A stretch of DNA of 36,144 bases from a virus. The first letter of the stretch is position 1, and every line of letters begins with the position of its first letter. A program made the translations under genes and the position numbers. The stretch is taken from the IMG/VR virus record IMGVR_UViG_3300044635_001461, positions 1 through 36,144 of that record, one strand, 5' to 3'. The notes below the pieces were generated by a model that saw only the letters and a list, made by a program, of their open reading frames with translations, had not been told where the DNA came from and searched no databases. This document shows, piece by piece, positions 1 to 8,514 of the stretch.

Positions 1-3000
1 GTACCGCTACTTCCACTTGTACCACTACTTCCACTTGTACCACTACTTCCACTTGTACCACTACTTCCACTTGTACCACTACTTCCACTAGATCCACTAC
101 TTCCACTACTTCCACTACTTCCACTTGAACCGCTAGATCCACTTGATCCGCTTTCACCACTTGATCCACTAGTTCCGCTAGATCCACTACTTCCACTACT
201 TCCACTTGATCCGCTTGTACCACTTGTACCACTTGTACCACTACTTCCGCTGGATCCACTAGTTCCACTTGATCCGCTTGTACCACTAGTTCCACTTTCA
301 CCACTTGATCCACTGGATCCGCTGGATCCACTTGTTCCACTACTACCACTAGATCCGTTGGTACCACTAGATCCGCTTGTACCACTAGTTCCACTAGATC
401 CACTACTACCACTTGATCCACTAGATCCACTAGTTCCACTAGTTCCACTTGATCCACTACTTCCACTGGATCCACTAGTTCCACTTGTACCACTACTTCC
501 ACTGGATCCACTTGTACCACTACTTCCACTGGATCCACTTGTACCACTACTTCCACTTGATCCGCTAGATCCACTTGATCCGCTTTCACCACTTGATCCA
601 CTACTTCCACTTGTTCCACTACTTCCACTTGTACCACTACTTCCACTTGTACCACTACTTCCACTAGATCCACTACTTCCACTAGATCCACTTAAACCAC
701 TACTACCACTACTTCCGCTAGTTCCATTAGATCCACTAGATCCACTAGATCCACTTGTTCCACTACTTCCACTAGATCCGCTTGTACCACTTGTACCATT
801 AGATCCACTAGTTCCGTTGGTACCGCTACTTCCACTTGTACCACTAGATCCACTAGATCCGCTAGATCCACTTGATCCGCTAGATCCACTTGATCCGCTA
901 GATCCACTTGATCCGCTTTCACCACTTGATCCACTACTTCCACTTGTACCACTACTTCCACTTGTTCCACTACTTCCACTTGTACCACTACTTCCACTTG
1001 TTCCACTACTTCCACTTGTACCACTACTTCCACTTGTACCACTACTTCCACTTGTACCACTTGATCCACTACTTCCACTAGATCCACTACTTCCACTAGA
1101 TCCACTTTCGCCACTTGTACCACTAGTTCCACTAGATCCACTAGATCCACTTTCGCCACTTGTACCACTAGTTCCACTAGATCCACTTATTCCACTACTT
1201 CCACTAGATCCACTACTTCCACTTGTACCACTAGATCCGCTTGTACCACTTGTACCATTAGATCCACTAGATCCGCTTGTATCACTAGATCCACTAGTTC
1301 CGTTTGTACCACTAGATCCGCTTGTACCACTAGATCCACTAGTTCCACTTGTACCACTAGATCCGCTTGTACCACTTGTACCATTAGATCCACTAGTTCC
1401 GTTGGTACCGCTACTTCCACTTGTACCACTAGATCCACTAGATCCACTAGATCCACTTTCGCCACTTGTACCACTAGTTCCACTAGATCCGCTGGTACCA
1501 CTAGATCCGCTGGTACCACTAGATCCGCTGGTACCACTAGATCCGCTGGTACCACTAGATCCACTTGATCCACTTGATCCACTACTTCCGCTGGTACCAC
1601 TACTTCCACTTGATCCACTAGATCCACTAGATCCACTAGATCCACTTTCGCCACTTGTACCACTAGTTCCACTAGATCCACTTAAACCACTACTTCCACT
1701 TGTTCCACTTGTTCCACTACTTCCACTTGTACCACTACTACCACTAGATCCACTTGTACCATTTGTACCACTTGTACCACTTGTACCATTAGATCCACTA
1801 GATCCGCTTGTACCACTAGATCCACTAGTTCCGCTTGTACCACTAGATCCGCTTGTACCACTAGATCCACTGGTTCCGCTTGTACCACTAGATCCGCTTG
1901 TACCACTAGATCCACTAGTTCCACTTGTACCACTAGTTCCGCTTGTACCACTAGATCCACTTTTGCCACTTGTACCACTTGATCCACTACTTCCACTTGT
2001 ACCACTACTTCCACTAGTTCCACTGGTTCCACTAGATCCGCTTGTACCACTAGATCCACTAGATCCGCTTGTACCACTAGATCCACTAGATCCGCTTGTA
2101 CCACTAGATCCACTAGTTCCACTGGTACCACTAGATCCGCTGGTACCACTAGATCCGCTTGTACCACTAGATCCACTGGTTCCGCTTGTACCACTGGATC
2201 CACTTTCGCCACTTGTACCATTTGTACCACTAGTTCCACTAGATCCACTTAAACCACTACTTCCACTTGTTCCACTTGTTCCACTTGTTCCACTTGTTCC
2301 ACTTGTTCCACTTGTTCCACTAGATCCGCTTGTACCACTAGATCCACTTGTTCCACTTGTACCATTAGATCCACTAGTTCCGCTTGTACCACTACTTCCA
2401 CTAGTTCCGTTTGTACCACTAGATCCGCTTGTACCACTAGATCCACTAGTTCCGTTTGTACCACTAGATCCGCTTGTACCACTAGATCCACTAGTTCCGC
2501 TTGTACCACTAGATCCATTGGATCCACTTGTACCACTAGATCCACTTTCGCCACTTGTACCATTTGTACCACTAGTTCCACTAGATCCACTTAAACCACT
2601 TGTACCACTTGTACCACTACTACCACTAGATCCACTTGTACCACTAGATCCACTAGATCCGCTTGTACCACTTGTACCACTAGATCCACTAGATCCACTT
2701 GTACCACTAGATCCACTAGATCCGCTTGTACCACTTGTACCACTAGATCCGCTTGTACCACTAGATCCGCTTGTACCACTACTTCCACTAGATCCGCTTG
2801 TACCACTTGTACCACTAGTTCCACTTGTACCACTGGATCCACTTTCACCACTTGATCCACTTGTACCACTAGTTCCGCTAGATCCACTTGTACCACTACT
2901 TCCACTTGTACCACTACTTCCACTTGTACCACTACTTCCACTTGTACCACTTGTACCACTAGATCCATTAGATCCGCTAGATCCGCTAGATCCACTAGAT

Positions 3001-5213
3001 CCACTAGTTCCACTAGTTCCACTAGATCCACTTGTACCACTTGTGCCACTAGATCCACTTGTACCACTAGATCCGCTTGTACCACTGGATCCGCTTGTAC
3101 CACTAGATCCACTTTCACCACTTAATCCGCTGGTTCCGCTAGACCCACTTAAACCACTAGATCCGCTGGATCCAGTTGTACCACTTGATCCACTTGATCC
3201 AGTTGTACCACTTGTACCGCTAGATCCACTACTTCCATTAGTACCACTTGATCCGCTAGATCCACTTGTACCACTGGATCCGCTAGATCCACTACTTCCG
3301 CTAGATCCACTTGTACCACTTGTACCACTAGTTCCGCTAGATCCACTTGTACCACTTGTACCACTTGTACCACTAGTTCCGCTAGATCCACTTGTTCCGC
3401 TTGTACCACTAGATCCGCTTGTATCACTAGATCCGCTTGTACCACTAGATCCGCTTGTACCACTAGATCCGCTTGTACCACTAGATCCGCTTGTACCACT
3501 AGATCCGCTTGTACCACTACTTCCACTTAAACCACTTGTACCACTTGATCCGCTAGATCCACTTGTACCACTTGATCCGCTAGATCCACTTGATCCACTT
3601 GATCCACTTGTACCACTTGTACCACTTGTACCACTTGTACCACTTGATCCACTTGATCCACTTGTACCACTTTCACCACTTGTACCACTTGTACCACTTG
3701 TACCACTTGATCCACTTGTACCACTTGATCCACTTGTACCACTTGATCCACTTGTACCACTTGATCCACTTGATCCGCTAGTTCCACTGGATCCACTTGA
3801 TCCGCTAGTTCCACTGGATCCACTTGATCCGCTGGTTCCACTGGATCCACTTGTACCACTTGTACCACTAGATCCACTGGTTCCACTTGATCCACTAGTT
3901 CCGCTAGATCCGCTGGTACCACTAGTACCACTTTCACCACTAGTACCACTTTCACCACTAGTACCACTTTCACCACTAGATCCACTTTCGCCACTAGATC
4001 CACTTTCACCACTAGTACCACTTTCACCACTAGTACCGCTAGATCCACTACTTCCGTTAGTACCACTTGATCCACTAGATCCACTTGATTCGCTAGATCC
4101 ACTTGTACCACTAGTTCCGCTAGATCCACTAGATCCACTACTACCACTAGATCCACTGGATCCACTACTTCCGCTGGTACCACTTTCACCACTACTTCCA
4201 CTTGTTCCACTTGTACCACTAGATCCACTAGATCCACTACTTCCGCTGGTTCCACTTGATCCACTACTTCCACTAGTTCCACTGGTTCCACTGGTTCCAC
4301 TACTTCCACTAGTTCCACTGGTTCCACTACTTCCACTACTTCCACTAGTTCCACTGGTTCCACTAGATCCGCTTGTACCACTAGATCCACTAGATCCACT
4401 AGATCCACTGGTTCCACTTGATCCGCTAGTACCACTAGATCCGCTTGTACCACTAGTTCCACTTTCGCCACTTGTACCACTTGTACCACTTGTACCACTA
4501 GATCCGCTAGATCCACTACTACCACTACTTCCACTTGTACCACTGGATCCACTTGTACCACTAGATCCACTAGTTCCATTTGTACCACTTGTTCCGTTAG
4601 TTCCGTTAGTTCCGCTCGTTCCGCTAAATCCACTCGTTCCGCTAGTACCACTTGATCCAGATGAACCTTTTTCACCACTACTACCACTAGTAGCACTAGT
4701 ACCACTTAATGCGCTTTCGCCACTAGTTCCGCTAGTACCGCTTGTTCCGCTTGTTCCGCTTGTTCCGTTAGATCCACTTTGACCGCTACTACCACTTGTG
4801 CCTGTGCCAGATATACCACTTGTACTTACATTACTACCTATAGCAAAAACATAACCACATGCAGGAAATGAGAATTTTATTGTGGCTGTGTTTTTATTAT
4901 TTAAAGTTATGCTTTCAGGTATTATTTGATTTAAATCTTGATCATATACAATGAACAATACAAATTCCGAATTTAAATTATGATTATATACCCATGTATC
5001 TGTTTTTGAATCACATGGAAATTCTTGTATAGACTGTGTATTTTTTTGTAAATTGGCATTACAATTAATAATAACACGTAATTCTTCGATTATTTTAAGA
5101 AACAGTGGTGTAGTAGGATCTTTAAAAGTCGCTGTTAATTTTTTGTAGTCATACAAAGCATTGTCCAATTTTAATGGAGAAACTTCACATGGATCTTTCT
5201 TCAATGTTGACAT
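1..5213 (-). CDS. Giant collagen-like Gly-X-Ser repeat protein (C-terminus off the left edge)
   Basis: The ATG at 5213 opens a frame that stays open to the window edge, at least 1737 codons, so the C-terminus is missing. Residues 1 to about 130 form a non-repetitive domain with three or four Cys and no signal peptide. From about residue 132 the protein becomes Gly-X-Ser triplets with X mostly Thr or Ser, occasionally Glu, Leu, Ile, Asn, Phe or Lys. Proline is essentially absent from the repeats. Collagen-like Gly-X-Y tracts are common in phage tail fibres and fibre-tip or head decoration proteins, so a virion fibre is the likely role; this is inference. The gene follows the neck/tail-completion genes on the same strand, 71 nt below a gp15-like gene, and has ATATTTATT exactly 4 nt before the ATG. 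The first domain is probably the attachment domain. I recognise no specific family for it. Confidence 0.8.
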   Translation of the reverse strand, partial: MSTLKKDPCEVSPLKLDNALYDYKKLTATFKDPTTPLFLKIIEELRVIINCNANLQKNTQSIQEFPCDSKTDTWVYNHNLNSEFVLFIVYDQDLNQIIPESITLNNKNTATIKFSFPACGYVFAIGSNVSTSGISGTGTSGSSGQSGSNGTSGTSGTSGTSGTSGESALSGTSATSGSSGEKGSSGSSGTSGTSGFSGTSGTNGTNGTSGTNGTSGSSGTSGSSGTSGSSGSSGSSGSSGTSGTSGTSGESGTSGTSGSSGTSGSSGTSGSSGSSGSSGTSGSSGTSGTSGSSGSSGTSGTSGSSGTSGTSGTSGSSGSSGTSGSSGSSGSSGTSGTSGSSGESGTSGSSGSSGSSGSSGSSGSSGTSGTSGSSESSGSSGSSGTNGSSGSSGTSGESGTSGESGSSGESGSSGESGTSGESGTSGESGTSGTSGSSGTSGSSGTSGSSGTSGTSGSSGTSGSSGSSGTSGSSGSSGTSGSSGSSGTSGSSGTSGSSGTSGSSGTSGTSGTSGESGTSGSSGSSGTSGTSGTSGTSGSSGSSGSSGSSGTSGSSGSSGTSGLSGSSGTSGSSGTSGSSGTSGSSGTSGSSGTSGSSDTSGSSGTSGTSGSSGTSGTSGTSGTSGSSGTSGTSGTSGSSGSSGSSGSSGTSGSSGSSGTNGSSGSSGTSGTTGSSGSSGTTGSSGSSGLSGSSGTSGLSGESGSSGTSGSSGTSGSSGTSGSSGTSGTSGSSGTSGTSGSSGSSGSSGSNGSSGTSGTSGSSGTSGSSGTSGSSGTSGSSGTSGTSGSSGESGSSGTSGTSGTSGTSGSSGSSGTSGSSGTSGSSGTSGTSGSSGSSGTSGSSGSSGTSGTSGSSGSSGTSGSSGSSGTSGTSGLSGSSGTSGTNGTSGESGSSGTSGSNGSSGTSGTSGSSGTSGSSGTNGTSGSSGTSGSSGTNGTSGSSGTSGTSGSNGTSGTSGSSGTSGSSGTSGTSGTSGTSGTSGTSGSSGLSGSSGTSGTNGTSGESGSSGTSGTSGSSGTSGSSGTSGSSGTSGTSGSSGTSGSSGSSGTSGSSGSSGTSGSSGTSGTSGSSGTSGSSGSSGTSGKSGSSGTSGTSGTSGTSGSSGTSGSSGTSGTSGSSGTSGSSGTSGTSGSSGTSGSSGSNGTSGTSGTNGTSGSSGSSGTSGSSGTSGTSGSSGLSGSSGTSGTSGESGSSGSSGSSGSSGSSGTSGSSGSSGSSGSSGTSGSSGTSGSSGTSGSSGTSGSSGTSGTSGESGSSGSSGSSGTSGSSGTNGTSGSNGTSGTSGSSGTSGTSGSSGTSGSSGTNGTSGSSDTSGSSGSNGTSGTSGSSGTSGSSGSSGSSGISGSSGTSGTSGESGSSGSSGTSGTSGESGSSGSSGSSGSSGSSGTSGSSGTSGSSGTSGSSGTSGSSGTSGSSGTSGSSGTSGSSGSSGESGSSGSSGSSGSSGSSGSSGSSGSSGTSGSSGTNGTSGSNGTSGTSGSSGSSGTSGSSGSSGSNGTSGSSGSSGLSGSSGSSGSSGSSGTSGSSGTSGSSGTSGSSGSSGESGSSGSSGSSGSSGTSGSSGSSGTSGSSGSSGTSGTSGSSGSSGSSGTSGTSGSSGSSGSSGSSGTSGTSGSSGTNGSSGSSGTSGSSGSSGSSGESGTSGTSGSSGTSGSSGSSGTSGTSGTSGSSGSSGSSGSSGTSGSSGESGSSGSSGSSGSSGSSGSSGSSGSSGTSGSSGTSGSSGTSGSSGTSGSSG
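769..860 (-). repeat. 92-nt exact repeat, copy 1 (copy 2 at 1354-1445)
   Basis: Positions 769-860 are identical to 1354-1445, an offset of 585 nt or 65 triplets. The block includes the rarer Gly-Thr-Asn and Gly-Ser-Asn triplets. The copies diverge just outside on both sides. This indicates a segmental duplication within the repeat tract. Confidence 0.85.
1354..1445 (-). repeat. 92-nt exact repeat, copy 2 (copy 1 at 769-860)
   Basis: Second copy of the exact 92-nt block described at 769-860, in the same reading frame and orientation. Confidence 0.85.
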
Positions 5214-5217
5214 TTTT

Positions 5218-5226
5218 AATAAATAT
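5218..5226 (-). promoter_or_regulatory. ATATTTATT motif before the collagen-like gene
   Basis: On the minus strand ATATTTATT lies exactly 4 nt before the ATG at 5213. It is one copy of a motif seen before many genes in the window. If it is a promoter element, the transcript would start at or next to the start codon. Its function is inferred. Confidence 0.4.
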
Positions 5227-5284
5227 AAAGAAAACCATTAAGCAATACCAACAAAATGTATAAAAATTGAAATACTAATTATTA

Positions 5285-6673
5285 TTAATTAAATAGAGTA
5301 ATTGGTATTCGTCTCCATTGTGATGTGCTATAAATATAAAAATAATTACCATCATAACTTACCCATCCATCTTCTCCATAATCAGATGACTGATATGGCA
5401 CTTGATGATAGAATTTATCAGGAAATCTTTGAAATATTCTGAAAGCTGTATTTATAGGTCTTTTATTAGCTGTAGTGTATACAGGATTACCATTACAGTC
5501 ATATCCACTTATATATGTTTGACTACTATAATCATAGTCAAATGTAGCAATTTCTCTTTTTAACCACCCAGATGGATATTGATATACGTAAATATACTTA
5601 CTGTCATATGCTAACCATCCATTTTCACCATAATCAGTAATAGATTTAGGTGCTGGGTGAAATGGCGTATTTACTATATTTTGATAATTTGACGGTATTT
5701 TGTTATAACCATCTAAATTGGTTACTTCATTTGGCTTTAATGCCATTGTACCTTGACCAGTTACATCGGTATAATCCAATGGACTGTCTTTTAGATTGCT
5801 ATTGTTTTTAATAATATTAGTTGTAATTGTGCCCATTTCACTCGCACTAGCAACAGCATTTTCTTGCATCATTACTTTTCTTACGGTAAATAGCTTTTGG
5901 GTAGTATTTTTTACCCCGTTTAAATTTGTTATATAATTTTCATTTAACAAGTAAGCGTTGACATTTATATCGAACGTTGTTTTGATATTACGATCTTCGC
6001 CGTCGTTAACTTCTTGTTCGATGCTATAACTGTCTATCCTAGCTCTAAATTTAAATCTCTCAGCGTCACCCCAGTAGTCTTTAGCTGCGTAGTTTATTTG
6101 TTCCAGTAACTTATTATTTTGATCTACATAATCAGTCCAAATGATGCATTCGTATGTTATATTTACGTGAACTGGTAAACTTACGCTATAAATTTGTTTG
6201 GTTGGTTTGCTAGTAAAAACACCTTTATTCATTAGATCAAAACGATCATACTTGTTTTTTTCACTATAATTCATTATAGTTTCGTAGTTTAGATAACGAT
6301 TAAACGTGGCAAGTTCTTTGTTATTTTCAACACTTTTTCTACGAAACATTATGGCTGGCAACAATATTTTGCCTTGATTATCTCTAATATGACCAAACTT
6401 TTTCATAGCAAACCATCTTTCAGGATTGCCATATATAACTGGTACTTTTACAACTTCACCATTATCATTAACTTGAAGTCTGAGTGTATCATTCAAAGTA
6501 TTAATAATAGCTGTATCAATATCTAATAAAGTAACCGTGAAATTTTTCTGTTTATCAGTATCACGGCGAGTTGCATTGGCTCTATTATAAAGCTTTTTAC
6601 TATCTGATTGAGCTGATGCGTTTTCAATCGGATTTGGCGGTGGATTTACATTAGTATTTGGACCCCATGCCAT
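5285..6673 (-). CDS. gp15-like tail terminator / sheath stabiliser with duplicated C-terminal module
   Basis: A 462-residue protein whose residues 45-245 match the layout of T4 gp15, which caps the tail tube and sheath and joins tail to neck. Visible correspondences are a VPVIYG segment near residue 77 (T4 has RVPITYA), LLPAIMF near 104, a Tyr-rich stretch IYSVSLPVHVNITYECIIWT at 161-180, and FKFRARIDSYSIEQEVNDGE near 207 before a final beta segment. T4 gp15 is about 270 residues; the extra C-terminus holds two related modules, about 337-377 and 420-462, each with DYGE[ND]GW, an aromatic YD..Y.Y.Y run and a Trp/Arg/Ile-rich end. The gene starts 3 nt after the gp14-like stop. The gp13-gp14-gp15 order supports the assignment. 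Confidence 0.75.
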   Translation of the reverse strand: MAWGPNTNVNPPPNPIENASAQSDSKKLYNRANATRRDTDKQKNFTVTLLDIDTAIINTLNDTLRLQVNDNGEVVKVPVIYGNPERWFAMKKFGHIRDNQGKILLPAIMFRRKSVENNKELATFNRYLNYETIMNYSEKNKYDRFDLMNKGVFTSKPTKQIYSVSLPVHVNITYECIIWTDYVDQNNKLLEQINYAAKDYWGDAERFKFRARIDSYSIEQEVNDGEDRNIKTTFDINVNAYLLNENYITNLNGVKNTTQKLFTVRKVMMQENAVASASEMGTITTNIIKNNSNLKDSPLDYTDVTGQGTMALKPNEVTNLDGYNKIPSNYQNIVNTPFHPAPKSITDYGENGWLAYDSKYIYVYQYPSGWLKREIATFDYDYSSQTYISGYDCNGNPVYTTANKRPINTAFRIFQRFPDKFYHQVPYQSSDYGEDGWVSYDGNYFYIYSTSQWRRIPITLFN

Positions 6674-6676
6674 AAA

Positions 6677-7246
6677 TTATGTTTGTCTTTCTACGAGGTT
6701 AAGTTTGCTTAGTCTTGTGTAATGAGTATTAACAATTAAACTCAAAGACTTGTCTGGATGACCACCCGCAAATTGTTCTTGGATAACATTATCAATTTCG
6801 TAATAACGTTGATTGTACAAAACCAAATCGCCAATTTCTGGAAAATAGTTGGTGGTAATACAATCACGTTCTCTGAATCTATAAACAATGTCTTGTTTTC
6901 TATCAGGTCCATAACCTTGATTTTCAGTATTAATATCTTCACGTTGAACAAGACAACTCAAATCAATACCCGAATAGAACACCTTTCCTTTGTCACTGCT
7001 ACTTTCACCATAAATATTGGTATTGGTTTCATAAGCAGCAATCTTAAATACTTGAACAACACATTCAATTATATCACCTATTAATTCAGAACTAACGCTG
7101 TTCAAGAAGTTTAAGTCTCTTGAAGAAAAATATCTACCAGGTGAATAGTTGTTATTATAAATACCAACATCTGTGCGAGTTGATGTCCAATATTCTTTAA
7201 ATTTTGGATCCGTTTTTGGATACTGTGGAGATACAGGTGCAGCCAT
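6677..7246 (-). CDS. gp14-like neck protein
   Basis: A 189-residue protein between gp13-like and gp15-like genes, the place of T4 gene 14, whose product helps close the filled head and receive the tail. It has an N-terminal FFSSRDLNFLNS-type segment, a helix at about residues 57-70 (GDIIECVVQVFKI), then IYGESSSDKGKVFY, a YGPD motif near residue 113 and EIGDLVLYNQRYYEIDNV at about 139-156. The order IYGE, YGPD and then a G-D-x-[VI]-hydrophobic/YYEID segment is what I recall for T4-type gp14. It is shorter than T4 gp14 (256 residues). The start overlaps the regulatory region at the end of the gp13-like gene, with an AGGAT-like stretch before the ATG. Assignment rests on position and motif pattern. 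Confidence 0.6.
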   Translation of the reverse strand: MAAPVSPQYPKTDPKFKEYWTSTRTDVGIYNNNYSPGRYFSSRDLNFLNSVSSELIGDIIECVVQVFKIAAYETNTNIYGESSSDKGKVFYSGIDLSCLVQREDINTENQGYGPDRKQDIVYRFRERDCITTNYFPEIGDLVLYNQRYYEIDNVIQEQFAGGHPDKSLSLIVNTHYTRLSKLNLVERQT

Positions 7247-7251
7247 ATGTT

Positions 7252-8475
7252 TTATCCTATATAAATATGTAAAGGTACACGGGACAACATCTTATTCATT
7301 TCTTCACTTTCTTTTCCTTTATTTTCTAATTGATTAACACGAAGTGTCTTTTCCAACATATCTCTTAGTTTTTCAAGCAATGAATCTTTTTCTTCTTTGG
7401 CTTCGGATCGTAATTCAGCGCCATCAAGAGTTACTTCTCCACCAGGAATTGGTACTGTACTATATTTTTGAAGAATCCGACCCAATGTTTCCTTACACAA
7501 CGCTAAGAAATATTTTTTAATCCACTGTTTACCAGGCTGATTAATTTTACAATATGTGCAGTATTCGTATGGAATATCACTGGGGTCACTAATATATTCA
7601 TAACGAGATCCACTATAAAAGTTGGTAATATCACGTTCACTTTCAACGATGTAATCTATATATACCTTGAAATTTTCAGATGGTATTGGAAATATTCTCA
7701 ACTTGTTATTACCTAAAATTTCAAAACTATAAGCGCTTTTACGAACCATATCATTGAATTCAATGGCCTGTACACGTTCCAAATCTTCAAAAATAGGAGT
7801 CATCAAGAATTGTGTAGCAGGACTATAAGCCCCAAATCCCATTTCACCGAGTACGTTACTGTAACTCATTCCTGTCATACTAAATGGATCGTATATACGA
7901 GCAATTGCTGGGGGTCTATTATGAAATATTCTTTTTACTTCAATTCGTGACCCAGTTAAATGTTCAATGTCTCGACCAATTAAGGTATTCAAGTCATAAA
8001 CCTGATGTGTTTTGCCAGGGTTGATACTACCACTAATAGTTACATAGTTACGCTTAACTTCATATTCACCGCCAACAAGTGCTTCGGCTCCATATTGTTT
8101 GCTCAGTTGAACTATAAAAGGTAAACCAGTACTCTTTACGCCCATCCCCGTTAAATTTTTATATTTATTTTGAGGCAATCCCTGTAAATCAACCATGTTG
8201 TTAACAATATTAAATTCATTAACTACACGGTTATATTCTAGTACAGATTCTTCAAAACATGCGTAGAAATTAACGTCGATCATTTCAATATCAACGATTG
8301 GATACCCCAACCGTTTTGCTGCCCACATCGCACTGCTACTACAATCATTTGCAAATGTGGTTTCAGCTCCAACGCAACTTTCGTTTAGATAATAGCCAAA
8401 TGGCACAGTGTTTATATTAACACTACTACCACTCCCGGGCCATCTTACCCTATCTTGGTCCAAATTAGCACTCAT
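7252..8475 (-). CDS. gp13-like neck protein
   Basis: A 407-residue protein. Residues about 48-100 (MWAAKRLGYPIVDIEMIDVN, then YACFEESVLEYNRVVNEFN) match the N-terminal region of T4-type gp13 head-completion proteins, which carry a conserved RRLGxPVVxIE helix-strand element and a D/E-rich helix. The middle is beta-rich and the last 60 residues are a charged helix. Gp13 joins gp14 on the portal to make the neck where the tail docks. The protein is longer than T4 gp13 (309 residues). It is the first of three consecutive neck/tail-completion genes and has ATATTTATA exactly 4 nt before its ATG. Confidence 0.65.
   Translation of the reverse strand: MSANLDQDRVRWPGSGSSVNINTVPFGYYLNESCVGAETTFANDCSSSAMWAAKRLGYPIVDIEMIDVNFYACFEESVLEYNRVVNEFNIVNNMVDLQGLPQNKYKNLTGMGVKSTGLPFIVQLSKQYGAEALVGGEYEVKRNYVTISGSINPGKTHQVYDLNTLIGRDIEHLTGSRIEVKRIFHNRPPAIARIYDPFSMTGMSYSNVLGEMGFGAYSPATQFLMTPIFEDLERVQAIEFNDMVRKSAYSFEILGNNKLRIFPIPSENFKVYIDYIVESERDITNFYSGSRYEYISDPSDIPYEYCTYCKINQPGKQWIKKYFLALCKETLGRILQKYSTVPIPGGEVTLDGAELRSEAKEEKDSLLEKLRDMLEKTLRVNQLENKGKESEEMNKMLSRVPLHIYIG
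7260..7268 (-). promoter_or_regulatory. ATATTTATA motif before the gp14-like gene
   Basis: The motif lies in sense orientation 13 nt before the ATG at 7246, inside the last codons of the gp13-like gene. An AGGAT-like stretch lies between motif and start, so here a short leader with a weak ribosome binding site is possible. Confidence 0.3.
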
Positions 8476-8479
8476 TGAT

Positions 8480-8488
8480 TATAAATAT
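8480..8488 (-). promoter_or_regulatory. ATATTTATA motif before the gp13-like gene
   Basis: The minus strand reads ATATTTATA, then ATCA, then the ATG at 8475. The spacing of 4 nt is the same as at 5213, 9855, 18731 and 27487. No clear Shine-Dalgarno sequence is present between motif and start. Confidence 0.4.
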
Positions 8489-8514
8489 CTCTGGAGTGAG
8501 ATAATACAACTAAA

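Larger units (their letters stand above)
1..4790 (-). repeat. 9-nt-period low-complexity tract encoding Gly-X-Ser triplets
   Basis: About 4.8 kb is built from a small vocabulary of 9-nt words. On the plus strand the commonest are agatccact, tgtaccact, acttccact, agttccact and tgatccact. The 9-nt register is unbroken: the rare Leu/Ile-encoding triplets at about 691, 1186, 1681, 2248, 2590, 3121, 3148 and 3526 are all separated by multiples of 9 nt. The period equals one collagen triplet. Long open frames on the plus strand and in other minus frames across this tract are by-products of the repeat. Confidence 0.95.

Noticed and set aside
692-4705. Series of Val/Gln/Asp-rich open frames on the minus strand
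   Set aside because: They are another frame of the Gly-X-Ser tract, interrupted wherever a Gly-Leu-Ser or Gly-Ile-Ser triplet makes a stop.
358-4782. Plus-strand open frame of 1474 codons with alternating Leu-Pro pairs
   Set aside because: It is the complement of the 9-nt repeat. The minus frame is preceded by a normal non-repetitive domain with an ATG and the upstream motif; the plus frame has none of this and its composition is implausible.
1-4790. CRISPR or satellite array
   Set aside because: The period is 9 nt with no spacers, and the register matches codons.
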